The notes under the pieces were generated by a model. It saw only the letters and a program-made list of their open reading frames with translations, searched no databases and was not told the origin of the DNA. From Pantoea conspicua (GTDB taxonomy: Bacteria; Pseudomonadota; Gammaproteobacteria; Enterobacterales; Enterobacteriaceae): DNA of 32,273 nucleotides. The first letter of the stretch is position 1, and each line of letters opens with the position of its first letter. The stretch spans positions 1 to 32,273 of the forward strand of contig NZ_MLFN01000050.1 of assembly GCF_002095315.1 (NCBI RefSeq). Reading direction: 5' to 3'. The translations under genes were made by a program, and so were the position numbers. Positions 17,495-26,876 of the stretch are shown here, in pieces.

Positions 17495-17609
17495 GCCGGG
17501 GTTGCAAAGTTTTCCTGACTCGCCAGTTTTTGGGTATTTGTGCGCTTACGGCTGCAGCGGTAGTGACCCGCCGATCCGTTGCCACCGGGCTCTGGCGGGC
17601 AACCCCGGC
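17495..17609. repeat. Long-range 11-bp inverted repeat in the queH-galP gap
   Basis: GCCGGGGTTGC (17495-17505) and GCAACCCCGGC (17599-17609) are perfect inverted copies separated by 93 bp, with GC-rich, potentially folded DNA between. The right copy is followed by CTTTTGCC. It could be the closing stem of an untranslated leader or small RNA, or a pair of operators. No ORF between them looks coding. Confidence 0.45.
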
Positions 17610-17637
17610 CTTTTGCCACGCCGCTGATGTTTTAAAC

Positions 17638-17653
17638 TGTGACCGGTAACACA
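17638..17653 (+). promoter_or_regulatory. CRP-like site upstream of galP
   Basis: TGTGA-CCGGTA-ACACA matches the CRP consensus TGTGA-N6-TCACA at nine of ten positions. It lies 66 bp before the galP start. Catabolite control is expected for a sugar porter. No GalR-type operator was recognised. Confidence 0.55.
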
Positions 17654-17718
17654 CTGACTTCATCTATGTTTACATAACATTAACAATACTGACAAAGTCA
17701 CAGGGCAAGGAGTAAGGC

Positions 17719-19107
17719 ATGGCTGCAGCTAAGAAATCCCCGTCGGGTCAGAACCGCTTTACCTGGTTCGTCTGTTTTATGGCCGCGCTCTCCGGCCTGT
17801 TGTTTGGTCTGGATATCGGTGTAATTGCCGGCGCGCTGCCGTTTCTCGCCAAAGATTTGCAGATCACCAACCATCAGCAGGAGTGGGTCGTTAGCTCGAT
17901 GATGTTCGGTGCCGCGCTGGGTGCGCTGGGTGCCGGCTGGATGTCATCAAAGCTGGGACGCAAGAAAAGTATGCTGGCCGGTGCCACACTGTTCGTCATT
18001 GGCTCGCTGTGGTCGGCGCTGTCACCGGATGTTGAATCTCTGGTCTGCGCCCGGGTCATTCTGGGGCTGGCGGTCGGTATCGCTTCTTACACCGCCCCGC
18101 TCTATCTGGCTGAAATCGCGCCTGAGCGTATTCGCGGTTCCATGATTTCGATGTATCAGCTGATGCTGACCACCGGCATCGTGGTGGCTTATCTCTCTGA
18201 TACCGCCTTCAGCTACACCGGCAACTGGCGCTGGATGCTGGGTATTATCGCCATTCCGGCGGTGATTCTGTTTATTGGCGTGCTGTTTCTGCCTAACAGC
18301 CCACGCTGGCTGGCGGCGCACGGTCGTTTTAATGAGGCACAGCGGGTACTGGACCGGCTGCGCAATACCAGCGAACAGGCGCGGCAGGAGCTGGAAGAGA
18401 TCCGTGAAAGTCTGCAGGTGAAGCAACGCGGCTGGTCACTGTTTCGTTCTAACAGTAATTTCCGCCGTGCCGTATGGCTGGGCATGTTATTGCAGGTGAT
18501 GCAGCAGTTTACCGGCATGAATGTGGTGATGTATTACGCCCCGAAGATCTTCAATATTGCCGGTTTCTCCAGCACCAGTGAACAGATGTGGGGCACGGTG
18601 ATTGTCGGGCTGGTCAATATGCTGGCGACGCTGATTGCGATTTTCCTGGTTGACCGCTGGGGACGTAAGCCGATGCTCACCACCAGCTTTCTGGTGATGG
18701 CGGTGGGAATGGGCGTGCTCGGGACGCTGTTGCATCTCGGCGTCGAAACCGATTTCCGCAAGTATTTTGCTATCGCCATGCTGCTGATGTTTATCGTCGG
18801 ATTTGCGATGGCTGCCGGACCGGTGATCTGGCTGCTCTGCTCTGAGATTCAGCCGCTGAAAGGGCGTGACTTCGGCATAACCGCGTCGACCACCACTAAC
18901 TGGGTCGGTAACATGATTGTTGGTGCGACCTTCCTGACCATGCTCGATCAGCTGGGCAACGCCAATACTTTCTGGTTCTACGGCGCGCTTAATCTGGTGT
19001 TCATTGTAGTGACGATGATGCTGGTGCCTGAGACTAAGCATGTCACGCTGGAGCACATCGAACGCAACCTGATGAAAGGCAAAGCGCTGCGTGATATCGG
19101 GGCGTAA
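17719..19107 (+). CDS. galP: Galactose:H+ symporter GalP (sugar porter family)
   Basis: This 462-residue inner-membrane MFS sugar porter is very close to E. coli GalP (464 residues), which imports galactose and glucose with protons. Hallmarks include [17 protein letters not shown], the loop-2 motif [19 protein letters not shown] after helix 6, [17 protein letters not shown] in helix 7, DRWGRKP, and the C-terminal [18 protein letters not shown]. Twelve helices are expected. The start at 17719 has AAGGAG upstream. It ends 15 bp from the convergent SDR gene. AraE is a homologous alternative, but the overall match favours GalP. Confidence 0.93.
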   Translation: MAAAKKSPSGQNRFTWFVCFMAALSGLLFGLDIGVIAGALPFLAKDLQITNHQQEWVVSSMMFGAALGALGAGWMSSKLGRKKSMLAGATLFVIGSLWSALSPDVESLVCARVILGLAVGIASYTAPLYLAEIAPERIRGSMISMYQLMLTTGIVVAYLSDTAFSYTGNWRWMLGIIAIPAVILFIGVLFLPNSPRWLAAHGRFNEAQRVLDRLRNTSEQARQELEEIRESLQVKQRGWSLFRSNSNFRRAVWLGMLLQVMQQFTGMNVVMYYAPKIFNIAGFSSTSEQMWGTVIVGLVNMLATLIAIFLVDRWGRKPMLTTSFLVMAVGMGVLGTLLHLGVETDFRKYFAIAMLLMFIVGFAMAAGPVIWLLCSEIQPLKGRDFGITASTTTNWVGNMIVGATFLTMLDQLGNANTFWFYGALNLVFIVVTMMLVPETKHVTLEHIERNLMKGKALRDIGA

Positions 19108-19122
19108 CCGCCCCGTCGTCTG

Positions 19123-19803
19123 TTACCATTGCAGCGTTTTACCGGTGTAATCGATGTAGTGATGACCGCCGCGGCCCTGCCAGGCGGTCAGTTGCCGGAC
19201 AATACCGGCCGCGCTCTCTTCCGCAGTTAATGGCGCAGCATCGCCGCCCATATCTGTTTTTACCCAGCCAGGATGCAGCGTTACCAGCGTACCCGCCTGG
19301 GCTTCCACGTCCTCAGCCAGCATCCGGCTTAACATATTCAGCGCCGCCTTGCTGGCGGAGTAGAGCGGCATGTCGGCACGCGGGTTTTCGCTCAGGCTGC
19401 CCAGCTGTGATGAGGTGATCGCCAGCACGCCCTTTTGCTTGCTGAGCAGCGGCAGTAAAATCTCGGCACTGCGCACCGGTGCGATGGTATTGGTCATAAA
19501 CAGCTGCGCCAGTTCCTGAGGGTCACTTTGCGCCAGTTTCTGGTGCGCCGGCCCTGAAATGCCGGCATTAATCAGAATCACATCGTAGGTCTGTCCGGCG
19601 AGCTGGCCTGCCAGCTGCTGCACCGACGCCGATTCAGTCATATCCAGCGCGTGCCACTCAACGTGCCGCTGGTTGCCCTGCGCCGGAATACCGCTGCGGT
19701 GCGTGGCCGTGACCTGCCAGCCTTGTGCAGCAAACGCCTGCACCACTGCCAGGCCGATACCACGCGATGCGCCAATCACTAACACTTTCTGTTGCTGAGC
19801 CAT
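19123..19803 (-). CDS. Short-chain dehydrogenase/reductase
   Basis: This 226-residue cytoplasmic NAD(P)-dependent oxidoreductase is of the classical SDR type. The Rossmann glycine motif GASRGIG begins at G11, the NAG motif is at residues 79-81 (INAGISG), the conserved serine is in ITSSQLG (about 131), and the catalytic Y148 and K152 are in YSASK. R14 and the HRS segment after beta-2 hint at NADP preference. It resembles the YbbO/CsgA-like SDR group but the substrate is unknown. Two ATGs are in frame; 19803 is chosen because TGAGGA lies six bases upstream, whereas it abuts the 19809 ATG. It is divergent from the LacI-type regulator. Confidence 0.85.
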   Translation of the reverse strand: MAQQQKVLVIGASRGIGLAVVQAFAAQGWQVTATHRSGIPAQGNQRHVEWHALDMTESASVQQLAGQLAGQTYDVILINAGISGPAHQKLAQSDPQELAQLFMTNTIAPVRSAEILLPLLSKQKGVLAITSSQLGSLSENPRADMPLYSASKAALNMLSRMLAEDVEAQAGTLVTLHPGWVKTDMGGDAAPLTAEESAAGIVRQLTAWQGRGGHHYIDYTGKTLQW

Positions 19804-19943
19804 GTTCATTCCTCATTGATAATCTCACTACAAGCTTAACGACAAATCGGCTTTGCCCGCGCCCGGTTGTGCGTTTTAGTCGGGCAACCGCACGACAGGT
19901 AAAATGCCTCAGCTGCTGAAGTCGATCGGCCTGGTCGGTTTCA

Positions 19944-19961
19944 TTGATGGTTTTCCATCAA
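19944..19961. promoter_or_regulatory. Candidate operator palindrome between the SDR and LacI-family genes
   Basis: TTGATGG (19944-19950), spacer TTTT, CCATCAA (19955-19961) is a perfect 7-4-7 inverted repeat in the SDR-regulator divergent gap. Its size suits a LacI-type dimer and it could serve autoregulation or SDR control. The spacer lacks the central CG common in LacI-family operators. Confidence 0.4.
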
Positions 19962-20005
19962 AATTTCGCTTTATCTTTTACTTTTAACCGGTTAGAAGAT
20001 ATTGC

Positions 20006-20056
20006 ATGAAAGGCAGGCGGCACGATGTTTGCCCGCTTTTTTCGTGTGGAGTCTGA
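20006..20056 (+). promoter_or_regulatory. Possible leader uORF with terminator-like hairpin before the LacI-family gene
   Basis: An ATG at 20006 opens a 16-codon reading frame (MKGRRHDVCPLFSCGV) whose TGA (20054-20056) directly abuts the regulator ATG, in the same frame. Inside it, GCGGCA...TGCCCGC (about 20017-20036, one bulged C) is followed by six Ts (20037-20042), like a weak terminator. Together they resemble an attenuation leader. The uORF Shine-Dalgarno is poor, so translation is uncertain. Confidence 0.35.
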
Positions 20057-21076
20057 ATGAAAAAGCTTACCTTAGAGTCGGTGGCAAAAATGGCGGGCGT
20101 TGGCATCGCGACGGTCGATCGGGTTCTGAACGAGCGCGGCGGTGTGTCGCTGGAGACCACCCGCAAGGTGTTGAAAGCGGCGCGCGAAGCCGGTCTCAAG
20201 CGCCTGTTGCCAGAAGAGTATCAACATCCGTGGCAAAGTGAGGTCTTCCTCAGCAACAACGGCTCCGCCTTTTTCCAGCAGCTCACCGCTCATTTCAGCG
20301 ATGTCGCCAGCCAGCTCGGCTATCGTCGTCTTAAACTGCATAAGACGCTGGTTACAGAAGCGCAGCCCGAAAAGCTGGCGCAGAGCATGATTGCCCGCAG
20401 TGCTAACCGTGACGGCATCATTGTCTTTGCCCATGACTCGCCACCGATCTATCGCGCCCTGGCGCTGTGTCGCAGTCGTAACGTGCCGGTGATCACCATC
20501 GTGACCGATCTGCCCGCCGCCGATCGTCTGTGCCATGTGGGTATCGACCAGTATCAGGCGGGACGTACCGCCGGTTTACTGATGAGTAAGACCGCTCACC
20601 AGGCCGGCGATATTGTGATGGTTAGCGGTCGGTTTGATTATCAGGCGCACCGGCAACGCATCGCCGGCTTCCGTGAAGTGATGACGCAGCGCGCCCCGCA
20701 ACGTTATCTGCGTGAAGTGTTGCTCGGCCAGGATGATCGCGACACCATCCGTAGCCTGCTGGCCCGTACTCTGACGCAATCGCAGGCGATAGCGGGCGTC
20801 TATAACACCGGGATGGGCAATACCGACGTCAGCGACACCCTGCGCGCCCACCGGCTGCTGGGTCACTGTACCTATATCACCCATGAGCTCTATCCGGTAA
20901 CCCGCCAGTTATTGCTGAACGATGAGGTGGCGTTCACGCTGGATCAGCACGCGCAGCAGCACGCGCGATTGTCGATTGATCTGTTGCTGCGCCACCTGGA
21001 AACCGGTTATCAGCCGGATGAGTATCAGGAAGGTAAGGTCGCATTCCGGCTGTTTACGGCGGAGAATATGGCGTAA
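20057..21076 (+). CDS. LacI-family transcriptional regulator
   Basis: This 339-residue repressor-type protein has an N-terminal LacI helix-turn-helix (LTLESVAKMAGVGIATVDRVL, residues about 4-24), hinge region to about 60, and a periplasmic-binding-protein-like effector domain to the C-terminus (for example DGIIVFAHDSPPIYRAL and HVGIDQYQAGRTAG). GIATVDRVLN replaces the more usual VSxxTVSRVLN, a variant seen in LacI-family regulators that use substrate-binding-like domains of the peripla_BP_4 type. The effector is unknown; the divergent SDR is the obvious candidate target. The start at 20057 has GTGGAG upstream. Confidence 0.88.
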   Translation: MKKLTLESVAKMAGVGIATVDRVLNERGGVSLETTRKVLKAAREAGLKRLLPEEYQHPWQSEVFLSNNGSAFFQQLTAHFSDVASQLGYRRLKLHKTLVTEAQPEKLAQSMIARSANRDGIIVFAHDSPPIYRALALCRSRNVPVITIVTDLPAADRLCHVGIDQYQAGRTAGLLMSKTAHQAGDIVMVSGRFDYQAHRQRIAGFREVMTQRAPQRYLREVLLGQDDRDTIRSLLARTLTQSQAIAGVYNTGMGNTDVSDTLRAHRLLGHCTYITHELYPVTRQLLLNDEVAFTLDQHAQQHARLSIDLLLRHLETGYQPDEYQEGKVAFRLFTAENMA

Positions 21077-21086
21077 GGCAGGTTGA

Positions 21087-21117
21087 CTCCCTCAATGCGG
21101 CGATGTCATTGAGGGAG
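21087..21117. other. Perfect 11-bp hairpin between convergent genes
   Basis: CTCCCTCAATG (21087-21097) and CATTGAGGGAG (21107-21117) form a perfect stem with a 9-nt loop between the LacI-type gene and the convergent membrane protein gene. There is no T run on either side, so termination would be non-classical or the hairpin may protect 3' ends. Confidence 0.6.
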
Positions 21118-21137
21118 GCGGATAGCCCGCGCTGAGG

Positions 21138-21965
21138 TTATTGCGGCGGCTCCCGGCTCTGATCATCCGGACTCTGACCGTCATCGCTGCCCTGGCTTTT
21201 CTCGACTTCCTGCGGATGGCCCATAGAGAGCGCCGTCGCGCTGGCCGGGTCGAACAGCGACAGGCTTTCAATCTGATCCACCATAATCACCTTACGGAAA
21301 GACATGGCATCTTTGGGCGTTGAATCCAGCGTGATGTCGTGTTCGGCATACCACTTACTGTAATTATGCTCCACCGCCAGTTTCAGCGTCTTACTGTCGC
21401 GGTAGCCGCTGAGCATCGGGATTAATACGATATTTTTGGTGCTTTCATACTCAAACGTCGAGGCGTGTACCATGCCGATATAGATGCGGCGTGATTTAAG
21501 GGTAATCCACGCCAGCTCCCCCTCTTCCATGCACTGAAACAGCAGTTGCTCCACACCGTTCGAGCGTGACAGTTGCTGATAGAGATCTTTACGGCCCGAA
21601 ACGTTGAGTCGTGCGCTGCCCGCCCAGTTCGAGCGATAAAGGCAGAGCAGAATAGCAAAAGCCAGCATGATGACAATCGGTGCCTGGATGCCAAGGAAGC
21701 TCCAGTTCATAAACTCCATCTGCCATTTGAGATGGACACCGGGGATCATTTGTACCGCATTGGCAATAGCAGAGACGGCGAGCAGCAGTAACCAGACGAT
21801 GCCGGTGGCAAACACGCCCTGCAAAACGAAAATACAGCCATAAAGCGCAACCAGAAAATAAACATCCCAGCCCGAAGAACGGCGAATTTTAAAACGGCTA
21901 TTTAAATCGCGACTGGTGTACCAGTAACCACTAACCATTAACACCATGAATATTGCGGTACCCAC
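21138..21965 (-). CDS. Unrecognised inner-membrane protein with cytoplasmic domain
   Basis: I do not recognise this 275-residue protein. It has an N-terminal hydrophobic segment (about 2-17), a long hydrophobic stretch at about 35-70 that may hold two helices, and another helix at about 90-110. A soluble domain follows (about 115-245: ELAWITLKSRRIYIGMV, NIVLIPMLSGYRDS, FRKVIMVDQIESLSLFD). The last 30 residues are rich in Q, S, D and P and are probably disordered. It starts at GTG 21965, one base after the stop of the upstream small gene, with AAGGGAG inside that gene's last codons, so translation is probably coupled. LKSRRIYIGMV hints at a ligand-binding or PilZ-like beta-barrel fold, but this is only an impression. 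Confidence 0.7.
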   Translation of the reverse strand: MGTAIFMVLMVSGYWYTSRDLNSRFKIRRSSGWDVYFLVALYGCIFVLQGVFATGIVWLLLLAVSAIANAVQMIPGVHLKWQMEFMNWSFLGIQAPIVIMLAFAILLCLYRSNWAGSARLNVSGRKDLYQQLSRSNGVEQLLFQCMEEGELAWITLKSRRIYIGMVHASTFEYESTKNIVLIPMLSGYRDSKTLKLAVEHNYSKWYAEHDITLDSTPKDAMSFRKVIMVDQIESLSLFDPASATALSMGHPQEVEKSQGSDDGQSPDDQSREPPQ

Positions 21966-21966
21966 C

Positions 21967-22164
21967 TCAGACTCCCTTTAACATATTCACATGGCGGGCA
22001 AAATCTTCGTGTACTTCTTCACTGAGTGTGTTGACCGAAATATTGCCGTTCTCGTCAATTATGATGCGTTCGCCTTCGGCGATAGAATCGTTAATATCCT
22101 GGCGGGTCATGATTTGCAGAAATTTATCGGGGCTGGCAAACAGCGATTTTACAAATTTGAACAT
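21967..22164 (-). CDS. Small unrecognised protein, first gene of a two-gene operon
   Basis: This 65-residue protein (start MFKFVKSLFASPDKF) has no known function. The first 20 residues could form an amphipathic helix; the middle reads SIAEGERIIIDENGNISVN, suggesting a small beta structure, and the C-terminus is acidic and helical. ATG 22164 is preferred over the longer frame because the downstream protein begins with a natural hydrophobic/basic start and AGAAG lies upstream; the site is weak. The stop is followed after one base by the GTG of the membrane-protein gene, which implies a shared role. Confidence 0.6.
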   Translation of the reverse strand: MFKFVKSLFASPDKFLQIMTRQDINDSIAEGERIIIDENGNISVNTLSEEVHEDFARHVNMLKGV

Positions 22165-22457
22165 GGCGATCCACTTCTCTGGCCTAAAAGAGGAAGTATG
22201 TGACCGAAACGTCACTCTCGCCTGATTAATTTCAGGTGAAATTTCTTAAAAAAAGTAATTAGCGAAGCGGTTAGCGATCATTCCACCGGGTTATTCGCTG
22301 AAATAGCTAATATAACCAGTAGATTGGCAACAACAATTCACCGTTTCCGGCTGCGCGGTCTGTGACCGTGCTTTACCCTTTTCTCGCCGGTTAGCGCTAA
22401 GCTCACTCTTTGTCCGATGACGATCACTCTGTCCGCAACATATTGAGGAAGATTCAG

Positions 22458-23444
22458 ATGAAACAACGCACGTTAGGTCGTACCGGTCAGCGCGTCTCCG
22501 AAATTGGCTTTGGCGCATGGGCGATTGGCGGGACCTGGGGAGAAGTCAGCCAGCAGGATGCCGAGGCGGCGCTGCACGCAGCCCTTGATGCCGGTATCAC
22601 CTTTATTGATACCGCCGATGTGTATGGCGACGGTCGCTCAGAAAAAATTATTGCTGGCGTGCTGAATCAGCGTGGCGGTGAACGGCCGTTTGTCGCCACC
22701 AAGCTGGGCCGCCGGCTCTCGCCGCACGTTGCGGATGGCTATAACGCCAGCAACCTCAACGCCTTTATCGACCGTTCGCAGGAGAACCTGCAAACCGATA
22801 CGCTGGATTTAGTGCAGCTGCACTGCCCGCCCACCGAGGTCTATTACAACCCGGAGGTGTTTGCGGTGATGGATGAGATGGTGGCTGCCGGGAAAATTCG
22901 CCACTACGGCGTGTCGGTGGAAAAGGTGGAGGAAGGGCTGAAGGCGCTGGAGTTCCCGAACGTCTCCTCCATTCAGCTGATTTACAACATTTTCCGCCAG
23001 CGTCCGGCGGAGTTACTGCTGCGTGAAGCGAAGCGGCGTAATGTCGGGATTATCGCCCGAGTGCCGCTGGCGTCAGGCTTGCTGACCGGAAAAATGGGGC
23101 CAGACAGCCAGTTTGCTGCTGACGACCATCGCGCCTTCAACCGCAATGGCGAAGCGTTTGATAAGGGCGAAACCTTTTCCGGCGTGCCTTATGAGGTAGC
23201 GCTGGAGGCGGTCGAGGAGATTCGACGCTTTGTCACTGGCAACACCACCATGGCGATGCTGGCGCTGCGCTGGATCCTGATGAACGAGGATGTCAGCGTG
23301 GTGATTCCGGGGGCGAAAAACCGCGAACAGGCTGAAGCCAATGCCCGCGCCAGCGACGTCGATGCGCTGTCTGAGGAGACCATGACCGCGCTGAAGCAGA
23401 TCTATCAGGAGAAGATCGCGCCTCATGTACATCAGCGCTGGTAG
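22458..23444 (+). CDS. Aldo/keto reductase
   Basis: This 328-residue NADPH-dependent (beta/alpha)8 oxidoreductase belongs to the YhdN/AKR11-like group. The catalytic tetrad is complete: D51 and Y56 in IDTADVYGDGRSE, K82 in VATKLGRR, and H122 in VQLHCP. The C-terminal cofactor-binding segment VSVVIPGAKNREQAEAN is typical. The start at 22458 (MKQRTLGRTG) has TGAGGA upstream and begins exactly where the family begins; the longer frame upstream is not needed. The substrate is unknown. It ends 7 bp from convergent yhiN. The 293-bp upstream gap to the small-gene operon is AT-rich with a repeated TTAGCGA but no clear site. Confidence 0.9.
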   Translation: MKQRTLGRTGQRVSEIGFGAWAIGGTWGEVSQQDAEAALHAALDAGITFIDTADVYGDGRSEKIIAGVLNQRGGERPFVATKLGRRLSPHVADGYNASNLNAFIDRSQENLQTDTLDLVQLHCPPTEVYYNPEVFAVMDEMVAAGKIRHYGVSVEKVEEGLKALEFPNVSSIQLIYNIFRQRPAELLLREAKRRNVGIIARVPLASGLLTGKMGPDSQFAADDHRAFNRNGEAFDKGETFSGVPYEVALEAVEEIRRFVTGNTTMAMLALRWILMNEDVSVVIPGAKNREQAEANARASDVDALSEETMTALKQIYQEKIAPHVHQRW

Positions 23445-23451
23445 CCGCCGT

Positions 23452-24635
23452 TTACAACGCCTGGGCACACGCCCAGGCTGAGCTCCACGCCCACTGGAAG
23501 TTATAGCCGCCCAGCCAGCCGGTCACATCCGCGACCTCCCCAATAAAATAGAGCCCCGGTACGGCCCGCGCCTCCATCGTTTTTGAGGAGAGCTGAGTGG
23601 TATCGACACCGCCCAGCGTCACTTCGGCGGTGCGATAACCTTCGGTGCCGTTTGGCTGAATACGCCAGGCGTGCAACGTCGCTACCAGCTCCGCCTGCTG
23701 CCGACTGTTGAGCTGCTTCAGGGTGATATCCGGCACCACCTTCAGCGTCTGCAACACTTCTACCAGCCGCTTCGGCAGAATTTTCGCCAGGCTGTTCTTC
23801 AGGCTGAGGTTGGGATGCGCCTCACGCTGAACGGTCAGGAACGCATCCAGCGGCGTCGCGGGTGACAGATCGATGGTGAGGAACTCACCTGGCAGCCAGT
23901 AGCTGGAGATCTGCAATACCGCCGGGCCGGAGAGGCCGCGATGGGTAAACAGCATCGCCTCTTTAAAGCGGGTGCCATCCTGCGCGTCGATAGTTGTCTC
24001 CAGCGCCACGCCAGACAGGGTCTGCAGCTGTTCCAGTAGCGGCTTATGCAGGGTAAACGGCACCAGCGCCGCGCGTGTCGGGAAGACGTTCAGGCCAAAC
24101 TGTTCCGCGATTTATAGCCGAACGGCGTTGCACCCAGGCCGGGCATCGACAGGCCGCCGCTGGCAATCACCAGCTTTTCCGCCTGTACCGTGCTGCCGTT
24201 CAGCTGCAGGGTATAGCCGCTGTCGTCACGCGCCACGTTCAGCACTTCACTGCGCAGCCGCAGCGTCACCTTGCCCTTTTCACACTCGGCCAGCAGCAGA
24301 TCGACAATCTGCTGGGCGGACTCATCGCAAAACAGCTGCCCGAGGGTTTTCTCATGCCAGGCGATGCCGTGACGATTGACCAGATCGATAAAGTCCCACT
24401 GGGTATAACGCGCCAGCGCCGATTTACAGAAATGAGGATTATGCGACAGATAGGCCGCCGGTTCGGTATAAAGATTGGTGAAGTTGCAGCGTCCTCCGCC
24501 TGACATCAGAATCTTACGTCCCGGCTTTTTGCCGTTATCCAACAGCAAGACGCGACGCCCGCGCTGTCCGGCCTGGGCGGCACAGAACAGCCCTGCGGCA
24601 CCGGCACCAATGATGATAACGTCAAACTGTTCCAC
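23452..24635 (-). pseudogene. yhiN: Flavoprotein YhiN (HI0933-like), interrupted by a one-base frameshift
   Basis: YhiN is a predicted FAD-dependent oxidoreductase of the HI0933/BaiN family. The N-terminal part has the dinucleotide motif IIIGAGAAGLFCA and the family signature GRKILMSGGGRCNFTN, and ends in GATPFGYK. The C-terminal part, in another frame, continues from the region PFTLHKPLLEQL to YNFQWAWSSAWACAQAL. On the + strand the break is at TTT 24111-24113. One more base there would give GYKIAEQFGLNV and fuse the two into 394 residues, against about 400 in E. coli. Everything else is intact, so this is either a fresh mutation or a homopolymer error. Its position next to pitA matches E. 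coli. Confidence 0.9.
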
Positions 24636-24878
24636 GGCGGTTTACTCACTTAATCGGAAAGGCGCAGATTGTAGTGATCTGCTCACTGAGACGCCAGCGT
24701 CAAAATTTTGCCGTAAATGTGTCATAATGTAACTAGCTAATATCTGGAGCTTTTTAACCCTTTAAGTCAGGTGTGTTACTGCTAAAGGTCAAATTAAGGC
24801 TATATTTTCCTTTCCCATACAGCACGTTGTCGCGGATAATGCGCCGCGTTCATGTCCTCCAAAAATGGCGTAACGTTT

Positions 24879-26381
24879 ATGCTACATCTGTTTGCTGGTC
24901 TAGACCTCAGTACTGGCCTGTTATTGGTTCTTGCCCTGCTGTTTGTATTGTTTTACGAAGCAATCAACGGTTTCCACGACACGGCCAACGCAGTTGCGAC
25001 GGTCATCTATACGCGTGCCATGCGTGCCCAGCTTGCTGTGGTGATGGCAGGTGTATTTAACTTCTTTGGCGTACTACTCGGTGGATTGAGTGTCGCCTAT
25101 GCCATTGTTCATATGCTTCCCACCGATCTGTTGTTGAATGTTGGATCGGCTCACGGTCTCGCCATGGTGTTTTCTATGCTGCTGGCGGCGATCATCTGGA
25201 ATCTCGGCACCTGGTATCTGGGTCTGCCGGCCTCCAGCTCCCATACCCTGATCGGCGCCATTATTGGTATCGGTCTGACCAACGCCCTGATGACCGGTAC
25301 CTCGGTGGTTGATGCGCTCAACATCCCGAAAGTACTGAACATCTTCCTGTCGCTGATCCTGTCGCCGATTGTTGGCCTGGTGATTGCGGGTGGCTTAATC
25401 TTTATTCTGCGTCGCTACTGGAGCAGCACCAAAAAGCGTGCCCGCATCCATATGACGCCCGCCGACCGCGAGAAGATCGACGGCAAGAAAAAGCCGCCGT
25501 TCTGGACCCGTATTGCGCTGATTGTCTCGGCGATTGGCGTCAGCTATTCGCATGGCGCGAATGACGGTCAGAAAGGTATCGGCCTGATTATGCTGGTATT
25601 GATTGGTGTGGCACCCGCCGGATTCGTGGTCAACATGAATGCCTCTGGCTACGACATCACCCGGACCCGCGATGCGGTCAATCATCTGGAACAGTATTAT
25701 CAGCAGCACAACGCTTCGCTGACCCATATTATCCAGATGGCGCCGCCTAAGCTGCCGACACCGGAGGAAGTGCCGTCAAGCAGCCCGCAGGAGTTCCACT
25801 GTGATAGTGCTCGCGCGTTACAGGCGGTCCAGCGCGCGCAGGTGTTGCTGAATAATCTGCAAAGTTACGATCAGCTGACGGTTGATCAGCGTGGTCAGAT
25901 GCGTCGTTTACTGTTGTGTATCTCTGATACCGCAGACAAAGCGGCCAAACTGCCGGAAACCACCCCGGACGACAAACGCTTCCTTAACAAGCTGAAAAGC
26001 GATCTTCTGGGTACCATCGAGTATGCACCGGTCTGGATTATCGTCGCGGTCGCGTTAGCGCTGGGCACCGGTACCATGATTGGCTGGCGTCGGGTTGCCA
26101 CCACCATCGGTGAGAAGATCGGTAAGAAAGGTATGACTTATGCGCAGGGAATGTCAGCGCAGGTCACGGCAGCGCTCTCTATCGGCGTCGCCAGCTACAC
26201 CGGGATGCCGGTTTCCACCACCCACATCCTTTCCTCATCCGTTGCCGGTACCATGCTGGTTGACGGTGGCGGGTTACAGAGCCGGACCATCAAGAACATC
26301 GCCATGGCGTGGATCTTCACCCTGCCGGTTTGTATTGTGCTGTCAGGCTCGCTCTACTGGATTGCGTTAAAACTGGTGTAA
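24879..26381 (+). CDS. pitA: Low-affinity inorganic phosphate transporter PitA
   Basis: PitA imports metal-phosphate complexes with protons across the inner membrane. The protein has 500 residues from the chosen start (499 in E. coli), about ten transmembrane helices, and the two PiT signature repeats: [18 protein letters not shown] near the N-terminus and [16 protein letters not shown] in the middle. A hydrophilic central loop (about 260-380) is the least conserved part. ATG 24879 (MLHLFAGLD) is chosen because it aligns with the E. coli start; the frame is open 27 bases further up and no clear Shine-Dalgarno favours either. It is divergent from yhiN and followed by its own terminator. Confidence 0.95.
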   Translation: MLHLFAGLDLSTGLLLVLALLFVLFYEAINGFHDTANAVATVIYTRAMRAQLAVVMAGVFNFFGVLLGGLSVAYAIVHMLPTDLLLNVGSAHGLAMVFSMLLAAIIWNLGTWYLGLPASSSHTLIGAIIGIGLTNALMTGTSVVDALNIPKVLNIFLSLILSPIVGLVIAGGLIFILRRYWSSTKKRARIHMTPADREKIDGKKKPPFWTRIALIVSAIGVSYSHGANDGQKGIGLIMLVLIGVAPAGFVVNMNASGYDITRTRDAVNHLEQYYQQHNASLTHIIQMAPPKLPTPEEVPSSSPQEFHCDSARALQAVQRAQVLLNNLQSYDQLTVDQRGQMRRLLLCISDTADKAAKLPETTPDDKRFLNKLKSDLLGTIEYAPVWIIVAVALALGTGTMIGWRRVATTIGEKIGKKGMTYAQGMSAQVTAALSIGVASYTGMPVSTTHILSSSVAGTMLVDGGGLQSRTIKNIAMAWIFTLPVCIVLSGSLYWIALKLV

Positions 26382-26404
26382 CACCTAAAGCCAGTGATAC
26401 CGGA

Positions 26405-26427
26405 GGGCGACGCAAGTCGCCCTTTTT
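26405..26427 (+). terminator. Intrinsic terminator of pitA
   Basis: GGGCGAC (26405-26411), loop GCAA, GTCGCCC (26416-26422), then five Ts. It abuts the end of convergent uspB. Confidence 0.9.
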
Positions 26428-26761
26428 AATGCCAGATTGCCATCGCCACCAGGCTGATCACCACCAACCCGCACAGCGCGCTGGTCAGCATAAACTGGCC
26501 GCGCACCCGCTCGCAGCGCCGAATAAATTCGTCATCATGATGATCAAGATAGCGTTTCGCCCAGATATAGGTCACCAGTCGCACTTGTTTGCTGGGCTGA
26601 CCGTGCGAGGTGAAGAATCCTGCGCCATCGACGTACTGATACAACAGCGGATCGCACCCGCGTAACACCGCCAGCAGTGCGCGCAGTGACGAAAAATAGC
26701 GCGCCATATTCACAATACACACCACACAAAGAGCCCAAAAAAGCGCGATAGTGCTGATCAT
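26426..26761 (-). CDS. uspB: Universal stress protein B
   Basis: This 111-residue inner-membrane protein, identical in length to E. coli UspB, has predicted helices at each end ([20 protein letters not shown] and the C-terminal [19 protein letters not shown]). The core [20 protein letters not shown] and [17 protein letters not shown] are conserved. In E. coli it is a sigma-S-dependent stationary-phase protein needed for ethanol resistance; its biochemical role is unknown. ATG 26761 follows AGGAGGGGAG, which rules out the longer frame. It is divergent from uspA. Confidence 0.95.
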   Translation of the reverse strand: MISTIALFWALCVVCIVNMARYFSSLRALLAVLRGCDPLLYQYVDGAGFFTSHGQPSKQVRLVTYIWAKRYLDHHDDEFIRRCERVRGQFMLTSALCGLVVISLVAMAIWH

Positions 26762-26876
26762 ATTCTCCCCTCCTGGCTGGAGCCGCAGGAACAGACGCAG
26801 CGGGAAAACGCTGAGCACGCCTACAGAAATAGCCAACCACTGAATTACCGGACTGCGATAGTGTTATGAACGCCTG

